Assembly: GCF_036898095.1 (NCBI RefSeq)
Contig: NC_090746.1
Location: 55,433,852-55,497,851 of the forward strand
Length of the DNA stretch: 64,000 nucleotides
Direction: 5' to 3'
Source: Palaemon carinicauda
Lineage: Eukaryota > Arthropoda > Malacostraca > Decapoda > Palaemonidae
Shown here: positions 47,301-57,496 of the stretch, in pieces
Numbering within the stretch: position 1 is the stretch's first letter
Layout of the letters: every line of letters starts with the position of its first letter
Translations under genes and position numbers: made by a program
Notes under the pieces: model-generated
The model's database searches: none
Seen by the model: the letters and a program-made list of their open reading frames with translations, nothing else
Told to the model about the DNA's origin: nothing

Positions 47301-48366
47301 ATCAATTCTTGTTGTTTTCTGAAGCTCTTTCCACAAACATTACAAACAAATGGATATTCATCAGTGGGTGTTGTCTGGATTATAGATTGTTCCTCTTCAA
47401 TAATATGCAGCTGTTTATGCTGGTCTAATTGTTGATCTGTTGCACAACCTACACTGCAAATGTCACAGTAAACTTCTTGTTCACCTGTATGACAGTTTGT
47501 ATAATGATCGCATAGGATATCAACATCTGTGAATGATTCTTCACAAATACCGCATTTGAAAGGATTTGTTGGGTATCTGCTTTCTAATGTCTCTGACTGT
47601 TTAGGTTCATCATACAATTCAGATGTTTTTGGAGCATATCCCTCATTAAGTTGTTCTTGGAGTTGCTCGACAATTGATCCCTCTTCTTCTTGATATCCTT
47701 TAGTACTATCAGATTCATTCTCCTCTTTAATAAGAGTACCATCACCGTGTACCATATTCAAATGTTTAGTCAGTGTTCTTTTGAATGTAAAACTTGCTTG
47801 ACATACACCACATTTAAGTTCATCCACCACATTATGAACAGGATCTGTAGATCTTTTATGAACTTTTCTATGGCGATTCAAACCACTGCTAGTCACAAAA
47901 CCTAAACTACAAATATCACATATAAAAGGTCTATTTGAAGTGTGAGTTTTCATATGCGTGTACAAAGTGTCTCTATGAGCAAATGAACGATTACAAACAG
48001 AACATCTGAACTGGTGAGTTTCCTCATGAATAGCTAAATGTTTTTTAAGCTGAGAGGCTTGAACAAAAGTTTTGAAGCACTGTTGGCACTTGTGAGGCCG
48101 CTCTCCAGTATGTGTCAGAATGTGTGTTTTCAAGTGTGATGGGTCTACAAAGCCCTTGCCACAGTAGTCACATCTGTGTGGCCTTTCTAAACCATGCATT
48201 TTGTGATGGGAATCAAGAGCCGCATATGATGTAAATGTCTTGCCACACTGCTCACATTCAAAAGGTCGTAGGTCATGTTTCTGTTTTAAGTGTCGGATAT
48301 AGTCTCTCTTGAACTGGATAATTTCTCCACATTCCTCACATTTATGGCCATTAATTCCCAAGTCAT
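44357..48366 (-). CDS. terminal exon of a C2H2 poly-zinc-finger gene (33 fingers)
   Basis: The acceptor TTTCAG precedes 48366; the exon runs open for about 1,336 codons to TAA at 44357. I count 33 C2H2 units, starting with HKCEECGEI and ending with YKCALCHRGY, in blocks separated by acidic/Gln-rich linkers; many are joined by TGERP/TGEKP-type linkers. One finger (FKCECGKSF, near 46310) has a single residue between its cysteines instead of two. The C-terminus is acidic (DEGEDESVL). This is presumably a nuclear DNA-binding regulator; the ortholog is not recognised. It joins in frame to the 36-nt exon at 55834-55869 (G|AT, Asp). Confidence 0.92.
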
Positions 48367-48880
48367 CTGAAATTAAGTATGATTTATAAGTTTTATATCA
48401 TAACATGTTTTGTTGAAAACATTGTACTAGATTGAGTATTTTTTAATATACTATACTGTATAGGTGGAAGTCACACCTCATGTTAATTTATTATTTTTTT
48501 GTTGAGTCCTTTTTCATGTTGCTTTTTGTTGGAAAATAACAGAAAACTAAATGTGGAATTTTCACATTCCTAACAACTGAAATGAAAAAAGTTATTAGAC
48601 AGTAAAAAGTTAAACCATCAAATGACTTTTTGACTTGGCAGTTATAAGGTTGCTTGTGACAGTTTACAGGGTGTCCATGTTGTTTTCAAAAGGGATAATT
48701 TGTGGTAAGTCCCTTCTTGTGTTTGATTGCAAGTCTTGGAACTAATTAAAAACTTAACATGAGCTATGACTTGCAAAGGCAAAAAATTCATCATTAATTA
48801 AGTTTTATAAAGATAATTTTACAACCTATTTCTTTCCTTAAGAACTGTAAATTAAAATGCAAACCAAGTTTCTGAAATAT
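48367..48880 (-). other. intron of the zinc-finger gene, proximal part
   Basis: AT-rich; nothing but the 3' splice site (TTTCAG at 48367-48372) recognised. Element F begins at 48881. Confidence 0.6.
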
Positions 48881-49077
48881 GTTATTTTTATTAATAAAAT
48901 AAATTTATGAGTATACTTACCCGGTGATCATATAAGCTGTCAGCTCTGCTGCTCGACAGAAAAACCTAAGGACAAAATACGCCAGCGATCGCTATACAGG
49001 TGGGGGTGTACATCAACAGCGCCATCTGTCGAGCAGGTACTCAAGTACTCCATGTAAACACAGAACCAATTTTCTCC
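48881..49077 (-). repeat. 3' (right) inverted terminal repeat of copy F
   Basis: Inverted relative to 55198-55374 (GGTGATCATATAAGCTG, GCCAGCGATCGCTATAC), with an outer extension (ATTTTTATTAATAAAATAA) matched in the ICR. Confidence 0.9.
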
Positions 49078-49121
49078 TCGGTCCACTGGGTCTCTATTGG
49101 GGAGGAAGGGAGGGTCCTTTA

Positions 49122-49215
49122 ATATATGATCACCGGGTAAGTATATTCAAAAATTTATTTTATTAATAAAAATAACATTTTTCAATATTAAACTTAGCCG
49201 GTGATCATATAAGCT
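49122..49215 (-). repeat. internal complementary region (ICR) of copy F
   Basis: Contains TATGATCACCGGGTAAG, TTTATTAATAAAAATAAC and AAACTTAGCCGGTGATCATA, reverse complements of the two outer ends of F. Confidence 0.9.
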
Positions 49216-49624
49216 GATTCACACCCAGGGGGGTGGGTAGAGACCAGCATTACATGTTTACATTATTAAGAGCTAAGTATTTTGTATTTCATTTTAGCAG
49301 TTATTCAAAATAACAAACATAAAATAAATAAGTACCTGGTAAGGAAGTCGACTTGAACAATTACTCTGCCTTTTTTAAGTACGTCTTCCTTACTGAGCCT
49401 CGCGATCCTCATAGGATGCTGTGCGACTCCTAGGAGCTGAAGTATCAAGGGTTGCAACCCATACTAAAGGACCTCATCAAAACCTCTAATCTAGGCGCTT
49501 CTCAAGAAAAGAATTTGACCACCCGCCAAATCAACCAGGATGCGAAAGGCTTCTTAGCCTTCCGGACAACCCAAAAACAACAATAAAAAACATTTCAAGA
49601 GAAAGATTAAAAAAGGTTATGGAA

Positions 49625-50730
49625 TTAGGGGAATGTAGTGGTTGAGCCCTCACCCACTACTGCACTCGCTGCTACGAATGGTCCCAGGGTGTAGCAGTTC
49701 TCGTAAAGAGACTGGACATCTTTAAGATAAAAAGACGCGAACACTGACTTGCTTCTCCAATAGGTTGCGTCCATTATACTCTGCAGAGATCTGTTTTGTT
49801 TGAAGGCCACTGAAGTTGCGACAGCTCTAACTTCATGTGTCCTTACCTTCAGCAAAGCATGGTCTTCCTCATTCAGATGGGAATGAGCTTCTCGTATCAA
49901 CAGTCTAATATAATAGGAAACTGCATTCTTCGACATAGGTAAAGAAGGTTTCTTAATAGCACACCATAAAGCTTCTGACTGTCCTCGTAAAGGTTTAGTT
50001 CGTTTTAAATAGAACTTAAGAGCTCTAACAGGGCACAAGACTCTTTCTAGTTCATTTCCAACCAAATTAGAAAGGCTTGGAATATCGAACGATTTCGGCC
50101 AAGGACGAGAAGGTAGTTCGTTTTTGGCTAGAAAACCAAGCTGCAAAGAACATGTAGCCGTTTCAGATGAAAATCCGATGTTCCTGCTGAAGGCGTGTAT
50201 CTCACTGACTCTTTTAGCTGTAGCTAAGCAGACGAGGAAAAGAGTCTTTAAAGTGAGATCTTTAAAGGAGGCTGATTGTAGCGGCTCGAACCTTTCTGAC
50301 ATAAGGAATCTTAGTACCACGTCTAAATTCCAACCTGGTGTGGCCAAACGACGCTCCTTCGAGGTCTCAAAAGACTTAAGGAGGTCCTGTAGATCTTTGT
50401 TGTTGGAAAGATCTAAGCCTCTGTGACGGAAGACTGCTGCCAACATGCTTCTGTAACCCTTGATCGTGGGAGCTGAAAGAGATCTTTCCTTCCTCAGATA
50501 TAAAAGGAAGTCAGCTATTTGAGTTACAGAGGTACTGGTTGAGGATACTGATACCGACTTGCACCAGCTTCGGAAGACTTCCCACTTCGACTGGTAGACT
50601 CTAAGAGTGGATGTCCTCCTTGCTCTAGCAATCGCCCTGGCTGCCTCCTTCGAAAAGCCTCTAGCTCTCGAGAGTCTTTCGATAGTCTGAAGGCAGTCAG
50701 ACGAAGAGCGTGGAGGCTTGGGTGTACCTT
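49625..50730 (-). CDS. tyrosine recombinase of copy F (catalytic residues intact)
   Basis: Core-binding region (RVYQSKWEVFRSW, QIADFLLYLRK, TIKGYRSML) is followed by Arg I in ATAKRVSEIHA, HxxR in RTHEVRAVATS and Tyr in FASFYLKDV; stop at 49625. The frame is open far upstream because of the frameshift in RT, so the start given is only the approximate domain edge. It overlaps the end of the RH/MT frame at 50524 and is -1 relative to it. It would integrate the circular cDNA without a target duplication. Confidence 0.87.
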
Positions 50731-51861
50731 CTTTACGTGTGGCTGACGTAGAAGGTCCACTCTTAGCGGAAGTGTTCTGGGAACGTCCACTAGCCATTGC
50801 AGTACCTCGGTGAACCATTCTCTCGCGGGCCAGAGGGGAGCAACCAACGTCAACCTTGTCCCTTCGTGAGAGGCGAACTTCTGCAGTACCTTGTTGACAA
50901 TCTTGAACGGGGGGAATGCATAAAGGTCTAGATGGGACCAATCCAGTAGAAAGGCATCTATATGAACTGCTGCTGGGTCCGGGATTGGCGAGCAATAATT
51001 TGGGAGCCTCTTGGTCATTGAGGTTGCAAAGAGATCTATGGTAGGTTGGCCCCATGTGGCCCAAAGTCTCTTGCATACATTCTTGTGAAGGGTCCATTCT
51101 GTTGGGATGATTTGACCCTTCCGACTGAGGCGGTCCGCCATGACATTCATGTTGCCTTGAATGAACCTCGTTACTAGAGACAGGTTTAGATCTCTTGACC
51201 AGGTGAGGAGGTCCCTTGCGATCTCGTACAACTTCAGAGAATGGGTCCCTCCTTGCTTGGAGATGTACGCCAAGGCCGTGGTGTTGTCGGAGTTCACCTC
51301 CACCACCTTGCCTAGAAGGAGGGACTTGAAGCTTTTCAAGGCCAGATGAACTGCCAGTAGCTCCTTGCAGTTGATATGTAACGCTCTTTGCTCCGCGTTC
51401 CAGGTGCCCGAGCATTCCCGACCGTCTAATGTCGCACCCCAGCCCGTGTCCGATGCGTCCGAGAAGAGAACGTGGTTGGGGGTCTGAACAGTCAGTGGCA
51501 GACCCTCTCTGAGGTTGATGTTGTCCTTCCACCAGGTCAGTGATGACTTCATCTTCTCGGAAATAGGGATCGAGACCGCTTCTAGCGTCTTGTCCTTTCT
51601 CCAGTGAACAGCCAGGTGAAATTGCAGTCTCCCTAACGCAATGAACTGGTCCAGTGATGAAAGCGTCCCTATCAGACTCATCCACTGTCTGACTGAACAT
51701 CGGTCCTTCATTAGCATGTTCTGGATGCATCCTTGGGCTTGACTTATTCTGGGGGCCGACGGAAAAGCCCGAAAAGCTTGACTGTGAATCTCCATCCCTA
51801 GGTACACTATAGTTTGGGATGGGACCAGTTGGGACTTTTCCATATTGACCAGGAGACCCAA
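50524..51861 (-). CDS. RT C-terminus, RNase H and methyltransferase-like domain of copy F
   Basis: Starts in the RT thumb (LGLLVNMEKSQLVPSQ). RNase H follows with LFSDASDTGWGA, HINCKELLA, VNSDNTTALAYI and NVMADRLSR, then the methyltransferase-like block (IDLFATSMTKR, DAFLLDWSHLD, AFPPFKIVNK, LVAPLWPAREW); stop at 50524. It would be continuous with the upstream gag-RT frame but for the extra A at about 51878. The first Met at 51861 is unlikely to be a natural start. Confidence 0.87.
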   Translation of the reverse strand: MGLLVNMEKSQLVPSQTIVYLGMEIHSQAFRAFPSAPRISQAQGCIQNMLMKDRCSVRQWMSLIGTLSSLDQFIALGRLQFHLAVHWRKDKTLEAVSIPISEKMKSSLTWWKDNINLREGLPLTVQTPNHVLFSDASDTGWGATLDGRECSGTWNAEQRALHINCKELLAVHLALKSFKSLLLGKVVEVNSDNTTALAYISKQGGTHSLKLYEIARDLLTWSRDLNLSLVTRFIQGNMNVMADRLSRKGQIIPTEWTLHKNVCKRLWATWGQPTIDLFATSMTKRLPNYCSPIPDPAAVHIDAFLLDWSHLDLYAFPPFKIVNKVLQKFASHEGTRLTLVAPLWPAREWFTEVLQWLVDVPRTLPLRVDLLRQPHVKKVHPSLHALRLTAFRLSKDSRELEAFRRRQPGRLLEQGGHPLLESTSRSGKSSEAGASRYQYPQPVPL

Positions 51862-51878
51862 TTCCTTGGTCAGATCTT

Positions 51879-54800
51879 AGAGTCCACTTTAGATTCTCCA
51901 GACAGCGACGACTGGACGAAGCTCTTAAAAGCCAGTCGTCCAAATAGAGGGAGGCTCTGATGTCTGCTAAATGCAGGAATTTGGCAATATTCCTCATCAG
52001 TTTCGTAAAGACAAGAGGCGCCGTGCTTAGGCCAAAGCACAGGGCTTGAAATTGGTAGACAACCTTCCCGTAAACGAACCTTAGAAAAGGTTGGGAATCT
52101 GGGTGGATGGGGACGTGAAAGTAAGCGTCCTTGAGGTCTAAAGAGACCATCCAGTCTTCCTTCCTGACCGCTGCTAGAACAGACTTTGTCGTCTCCATGG
52201 CGAACGTCTGCTTGGTGACAAAGACATTCAGAGCACTGACGTCTAGCACCGGTCTCCACCCTCCTGTCTTCTTTACCACTAAGAAGAGACGGTTGTAGAA
52301 GCCCGGGGATTGATGGTCCCGGACTTTGACTACCGCTCCCTTTTCTAGTAAGAGAGACACCTCTTGCTTCAAAGCTAGTCGCTTGTCCTCCTCTCTGTAC
52401 CTGGGAGAGAGGTCGATGGGAGTCGTTGCTAGAGGGGGCTTGCGCAAGAATGGGATGTTGTACCCCTCTCTGAGCAACTTCACAGATTGTGCATCTGCGC
52501 CCCTGTTCTCCCAGGACTGCCAGTAGTTCTTGAGTCTGGCTCCCACTGCTGTCTGAAGAATGTGGCAGTCAGACTCTGCCTCTAAAGGACTTGGTACCTT
52601 CTTGCTCCCACGTTTCCCTTCGGCACGAGCACCTCCTCTGCTGGAGGCTCTGCCACGAAAGGGCAGAATGAATCTTGACGCTGGAGTATCCATCCTGGGT
52701 CTAGACACGGAAGGCAAAGGGGTGGCTTTGCGTGCAGATGACGCAACCAGGTCATGCGTGTCTTTTTGAATCAAGGAGGCAGCAATCTCCTTGATCAACT
52801 CCTCTGGGAAAAGGCACTTCGAGAGAGGGGCAAACATAAGCTCCGACCTCTGACATTGAGTTACTCCAGCTGACAAGAAGGAGCAAAGGTTTTCTCGTTT
52901 CTTGAGGACCCCGGAAACGAACGAAGCCGCAAGCTCACTGGAACCGTCCCGTATGGCCTTGTCCATGCAGGACATAATGAGCATGGAAGTTTCCTTGTCA
53001 GAAGGGGAGGTCTTCCTGCTCAACGCTCCCAAACACCAGTCCAAAAAGTTAAACACTTCGAACGCTCTGAACACTCCTTTCATCAGATGATCTAAATCTG
53101 AAGGAGTCCAACAAATCTTGGAGCGTCTCATGGCCAGCCTGCGGGGAGAGTCTACTAGACTTGAGAAGTCGCCCTGGGCAGAGGCAGGAACTCCCAAGCC
53201 GAGAACTTCTCCCGTGGCATACCAGACGCTCGATCTGGAAGCGAGTTTCGCAGGGGGAAACAAGAATGCTGTCTTCCCCAGGTGCTTTTTGGACTGCATC
53301 CAATCTCCCAACACCCTTAAAGCTCTCTTGGACGAGCGGGCGAGGACGAGCTTCGTAAAGGCAGGCGCGGATGACTGCGTGCCTAAAGCGAACTCAGATG
53401 GAGGTGAGCGTGGGGCCGCAGAAACAAACTGATCTGGATACAAGTCCTTGAACAGTGCAAGTACTTTTCTAAAGTCCAGGGAGGGAGGCGTGGTCTTGGG
53501 TTCGTCGATGTCCGTGTGCGGGTCGTCAAGGTGTGCAGCGTCGTCATCATCAGAGAGTCCATTGTCTGAATGCTGAAGAGGAAGCGGCAAAGGAGTAGGC
53601 ATTGGCTGGTCAGCTGAGTCCGGCATCACGGGTGCATGCGTGACTGCACTGGACGCAACGTCATGGAACTGTTGGTCAGTCTGAGAGCAGGCAACAACCA
53701 TAGCTGCGCGGGGGCGCAAAGCGTCTACTCCCGACTGTATAGTCTGCTGTGGGCGAGTAGGGGTAACCACAGTGGGTTGCGGAGGTTGACGCACCGCGTC
53801 AAAACAAAACAACTTAGGTTGTTGTTGTTGTAACTCGCGAACGTCAACGGAGGGTTCCGTGCGTCGGCGAACGTCAACATGCGGCTGGCAGGGTACAGTG
53901 CGCATGGGTGGCGGGACTCTCACAGCTGGAGTGCGGGAGAAGGTAGCCTCAGCGTCAACTGGACGCACAACCGTGGTTGGTTGTAGGCTAACGGGTGCAG
54001 CGTCAACCTTCTCCGCACGAAAGTCCTGCATTAACGATGACAACTGTGTCTGCATGGTCTGCAGCAAAGCCCACTTAGGGTCTACAGTAGCAGGTGCGGC
54101 AACAGACGGTGTTACTGCCTGTTGCGGTACCGCTTTGCCTCTCTTAGGAGGTGTGCAGTCATCTGAAGACTGCAGCGAGTCCGAACTGACCCAGTGGCTA
54201 CAACTGGGCCGTTGGACTTGCGCGGAAGGGACCTTGCGTTTGAGAGGTCGTGAGACCTTGGTCCATTGTTTCTTCCGAGAAACATCTTCCGCAGACGAGG
54301 AATAAATGGGCTCTCTCGTCTTCTTGTGGGTGGGGCGATCTTGGCAAGATACGTCCGAAACCACGGAGGGAACGTCTGTCCGCTGATTAAAGCCTGTCGA
54401 ACCCTTTGGTCGTACGACATTGCTTCTCCCCTGGGCTTGGGAGCTTGCAAGAGGTCCCGGACTGGGAGGACGACAGGCACGAACAGACGCACCCTCAAGC
54501 GCAACACTAACACTTTTCACAACACTTCCACTCACTAGGTCACTACCCACTGCACTCTTACCCTTCAACTCCCTGACGTCTGCCATGAGTTGGTTACGGT
54601 CACTCGCCAATGACTCGACTCTCTCACCCAGAGCCTGGATGGCACGCATCATATCTGCCATCGAAGGTTGTTGAGTGCTAGAAGGGGGATCAGGAGCAAC
54701 CACTACAGGGGAAGGAATAGGTTGTGGGGCATGGGGAGAGGAAAAATCAACTGAGCGAGATGAACTCCTCCTGACTCTATCTCTCTCTAGCCTACGTGAA

Positions 54801-54991
54801 TATTTAAGGAATTCGAGAAAATCGAATTCCGAAAGCCCAACGCATTCCTCACACCGATCTTCCCATTGACAGGATTTACCCCGACAATTGGAACAAATGG
54901 TGTGCGGATCGATAGAGGCCTTCGGAAGACGCCTTGAACAGTCCCTAGCACTACACTTCCTGTATTTAGGGACTTGAGAAGGGTCAGCCAT
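51879..54991 (-). CDS. gag fused to RT N-terminal half, copy F
   Basis: ATG at 54991 is in good context (CAAGATGG). The N-terminal Cys-rich block (about residues 13-50: KCSARDC, CSNCRG, CEEC) looks zinc-binding. A Pro/Gln/Ser-rich middle and the conserved gag core (SVWYATGEVLGLGVP, FNFLDWCLGALSRKT) follow, then an RG-rich stretch (FRGRASSRGGARAEGK). RT then follows with no stop: GFYNRLFLVVKK, MVSLDLKDAYFHV, LCFGLSTAPLVF, and YLDD at 51936-51947 (about residue 1016). The natural frame ends at the 1-nt insertion near 51878. Unlike family 1, gag and RT share one frame. Confidence 0.88.
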
Positions 54992-55197
54992 CTTGAATTA
55001 GTCAAAGGGGAAATTCAAAATCTATCCAAGTCGTCAACAAATAATCCAAAATTCAATCAAAGAATGCAAGGAAGTATTGAAGATAACCTCTGCAAAGCGA
55101 AAGCTAATAACTAGAAATGAGTACTTCACCAAAATCTGTGAAAATCAATCCAGTAAGCAACAGCGTATTTAGTAGGTCTTGCCAGTGGCACGACAGA

Positions 55198-55374
55198 GAG
55201 AAAATTGGTTCTGTGTTTACATGGAGTACTTGAGTACCTGCTCGACAGATGGCGCTGTTGATGTACACCCCCACCTGTATAGCGATCGCTGGCGTATTTT
55301 GTCCTTAGGTTTTTCTGTCGGGCAGCAGAGCTGACAGCTTATATGATCACCGACTAAGTTTAATATTGAAAAAT
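55198..55374 (-). repeat. 5' (left) inverted terminal repeat of copy F
   Basis: Inverted relative to 48881-49077; about 200 bp upstream of the gag ATG. Presumed to hold the promoter. Confidence 0.9.
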
Positions 55375-55833
55375 CTATATTTTTGTGCAAACTCATACAG
55401 CTACATCACTATTTATAAAAAAATAACAAGTGGTCAGTGGTAGATTTTCTGAATGACAGGAAATTTTTAACTTTCTGTGAAATAACTTTCTGTGAAATGG
55501 AAAGTATTTTGAGGGAGAAAGTACCTTATATAGGTCTCGATCACTCAATCTGGCCATGGGTTTACATCCCAGTAAAAAATGAAGTCAATTATAAAAACAT
55601 TCAAAAGATAATACTTTCTAATCTTGTTTATGATGTGGAATTCTTTTCTCTGCTCTCGTAAAGTATAGAGAGCAGTAGGGTTCAAGTTAAATAAATTTTG
55701 TCTATTAAAAAGACATATACAAACCACTTGTAATTCAAAATTAAGATACCAGATACATTCCATTTCTACACCTTAACATGATTACTAGTTTGTAAAAGCT
55801 GCTGTAAAATAATAAACATGAGAAGTCACTTAC
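55375..55833 (-). other. intron of the zinc-finger gene, distal to element F
   Basis: AT-rich, no coding signal. The donor GTAAGT of the 36-nt exon lies at 55828-55833. Confidence 0.6.
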
Positions 55834-55869
55834 CTAATGGGAGATCTGTGTCTTCAGTTTGTGTTCCTT
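55834..55869 (-). CDS. 36-nt internal exon of the zinc-finger gene
   Basis: Flanked by CTTTCAG (acceptor) and GTAAGTG (donor). It begins in phase 1 and ends in phase 1, encoding (E)GTQTEDTDLPL(D), acidic. It joins the finger exon as G|AT and the upstream exon as G|AA with the frame kept on both sides, which is the main support for its being real. Confidence 0.8.
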   Translation of the reverse strand, partial: KEHKLKTQISH

Positions 55870-56040
55870 CTGAAAGGACAAAAAATATGAAATAATTTTC
55901 AAGTATTACTTTTTTAATAAATAATTTCATAAGCATAACATTAATAACCAGCAGCAAGCTAATTGATTTTATTTTCACCCATCACTGGGTTGGAGTTTTG
56001 AAGTTCAGTAAAGAATGAAAATCTTAATTTTAGTATATTT

Positions 56041-57246
56041 CAGTTTAAAAGGTTTGCTGAAGGTAATCATCTACTCCCTAGTTTACAATTTGGTTTTCGT
56101 AAAGGCCTTGGAGCATGTGATGCCCTTCTCACAATCTCCAATGCTGTACAGAAATCCCTTGATTGTGGTCGGGAAGTTCGTATGATTGGCCTTGATTTTA
56201 GTGCTGCCTTTGACTGTCTTAATCATGAGGCCCTTGTTTTCAAACTGAAACAGTTGGGAGTGGGTGGGTCGTTTCTTAGCATTATTATTGATTTTTTAAG
56301 TAATAGATCTCAAAGAGTTGTTGTTGATGGGCACCATAGTGATTATAGGAATGTGATATCCGGTGTTCCACAGGGTAGTGTTCTTGGCCCATTACTTTTC
56401 ATACTATATACACATGACATGTGGTTTGGCCTAGAAAACAAGCTTGTTGCAGATGATGCTACTCTCTTTGCATCAATTCCATCCCCTGAATGTAGATCTA
56501 GGGTTGGTGAATCCCTTAATAGAGATTTAGCTAGAATTAGTGCATGGTGCAAATTATGGGGTATGAAGTTGAATCCTAACAAAACTCAAAGTATGATTGT
56601 AAGTAGGTCAAGGACGGTGGCTCCTCAACATCCGGATCTCAGTATTGATAATGTTTCTTTAAATATGTATGACTCTTTCAAAATTTTAGGTGTGATTCTC
56701 GACAGTAAATTTACTTTTGAGAAACATATAAGGTCTGTGTCTTCTTCAATTGCACAAAAAATAGGCTTATTGAGAAAGTCTTTCAAGATTTTCGGTGATC
56801 AATCTATTCTGAAGAAGTGTTTTAATTCTTTCATTCTACCTTGTTTTGAGTATTGTTCTCCTGTCTGGTTCTCATCTTAATTTGTTGGACAGAAACTTAC
56901 GGTCTATTAAATTTCTTATTCCTGATCTAGATATTAATCTCTGGCACCGTCGATCAATTAGTTCATTATGCATGTTGCATAAGATTTTTCATAACTCTGA
57001 CCATCCTTTACATTCAGATCTCCCTGGACAATTCTATCCTGTTCGTAATACTAGGCAGGCAGTTAATTATACTAGCCAGGCCTTCTCCATCACGAGGCTC
57101 AATACTACGCAGTACATTACTCTAGAAGTTTTATTCCAGCTGTTACAAAGTTGTGGAATGATCTTCCTAATCGGGTGGTTGAATCAGTAGAATTTCAAAA
57201 GTTCAAAGTTGGAGCAAATGCTTTTTTGTTGACCAGGCGGACATGA
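56041..57246 (+). pseudogene. LINE reverse transcriptase remnant
   Basis: FRKGLGACDAL, MIGLDFSAAFDCLNH (motif A), SGVPQGSVLGPLLF (motif B), VADDATLF (motif C; the usual F/YADD is VADD) and LGVILDSKF are visible. The C-terminal SRSFIPAVTKLWNDLP...FKVGANAFL block is typical of jockey/CR1-type LINEs. There are frame breaks near 56865 (stop at 56878) and near 57120; the natural stop is TGA at 57244-57246. The endonuclease and ORF1 are absent. Clade assignment is tentative. Confidence 0.85.
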
Positions 57247-57496
57247 GTCTTTTTATAGTTTATTTATGACATATTTGTTTTTGATGTTGTTATTAGTTTA
57301 TATATAACATGTCTGTTTTGACGTTGTTACTTATTTTAGAATGATTTATTGTTAATTTGTTCTCCATTTATTTATTTCCATATTTCCTTTCCTCACTGGG
57401 CTATTTTTCCCTGTTGGAGCCCTTGGGCTTATAGCATCTTGCTTTTCCAACTAGGGTTGTAGCTTGGATAGTAATACTGTAATAATAATAATAATA
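56041..57496 (+). mobile_element. 5'-truncated LINE (non-LTR retrotransposon) with (TAA)n tail
   Basis: Begins inside the RT domain and ends with TTGGAGCCCTTGGGCTTATA-type 3' UTR sequence and a TAATAATAATAATA tail, lying antisense in an intron of the zinc-finger gene. TATATTT occurs near both ends and may be part of a target duplication, but this is weak. Confidence 0.85.

Larger units (their letters stand above)
48881..55374 (-). mobile_element. DIRS-type retrotransposon copy F (family 2), complete, nearly intact
   Basis: The 6.5 kb element has matching ITRs at both ends, an ICR, a long gag-RT frame, RH/MT and YR. Only one coding lesion was seen: an extra A near 51878. It sits in an intron of the zinc-finger gene in the same orientation as the gene. 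By state of preservation it is the youngest insertion in the window. Confidence 0.92.

Noticed and set aside
50524..51861. F's RH/MT frame as an independent gene starting at 51861
   Set aside because: It begins mid RT thumb; the upstream frame is the same protein separated by one extra base.
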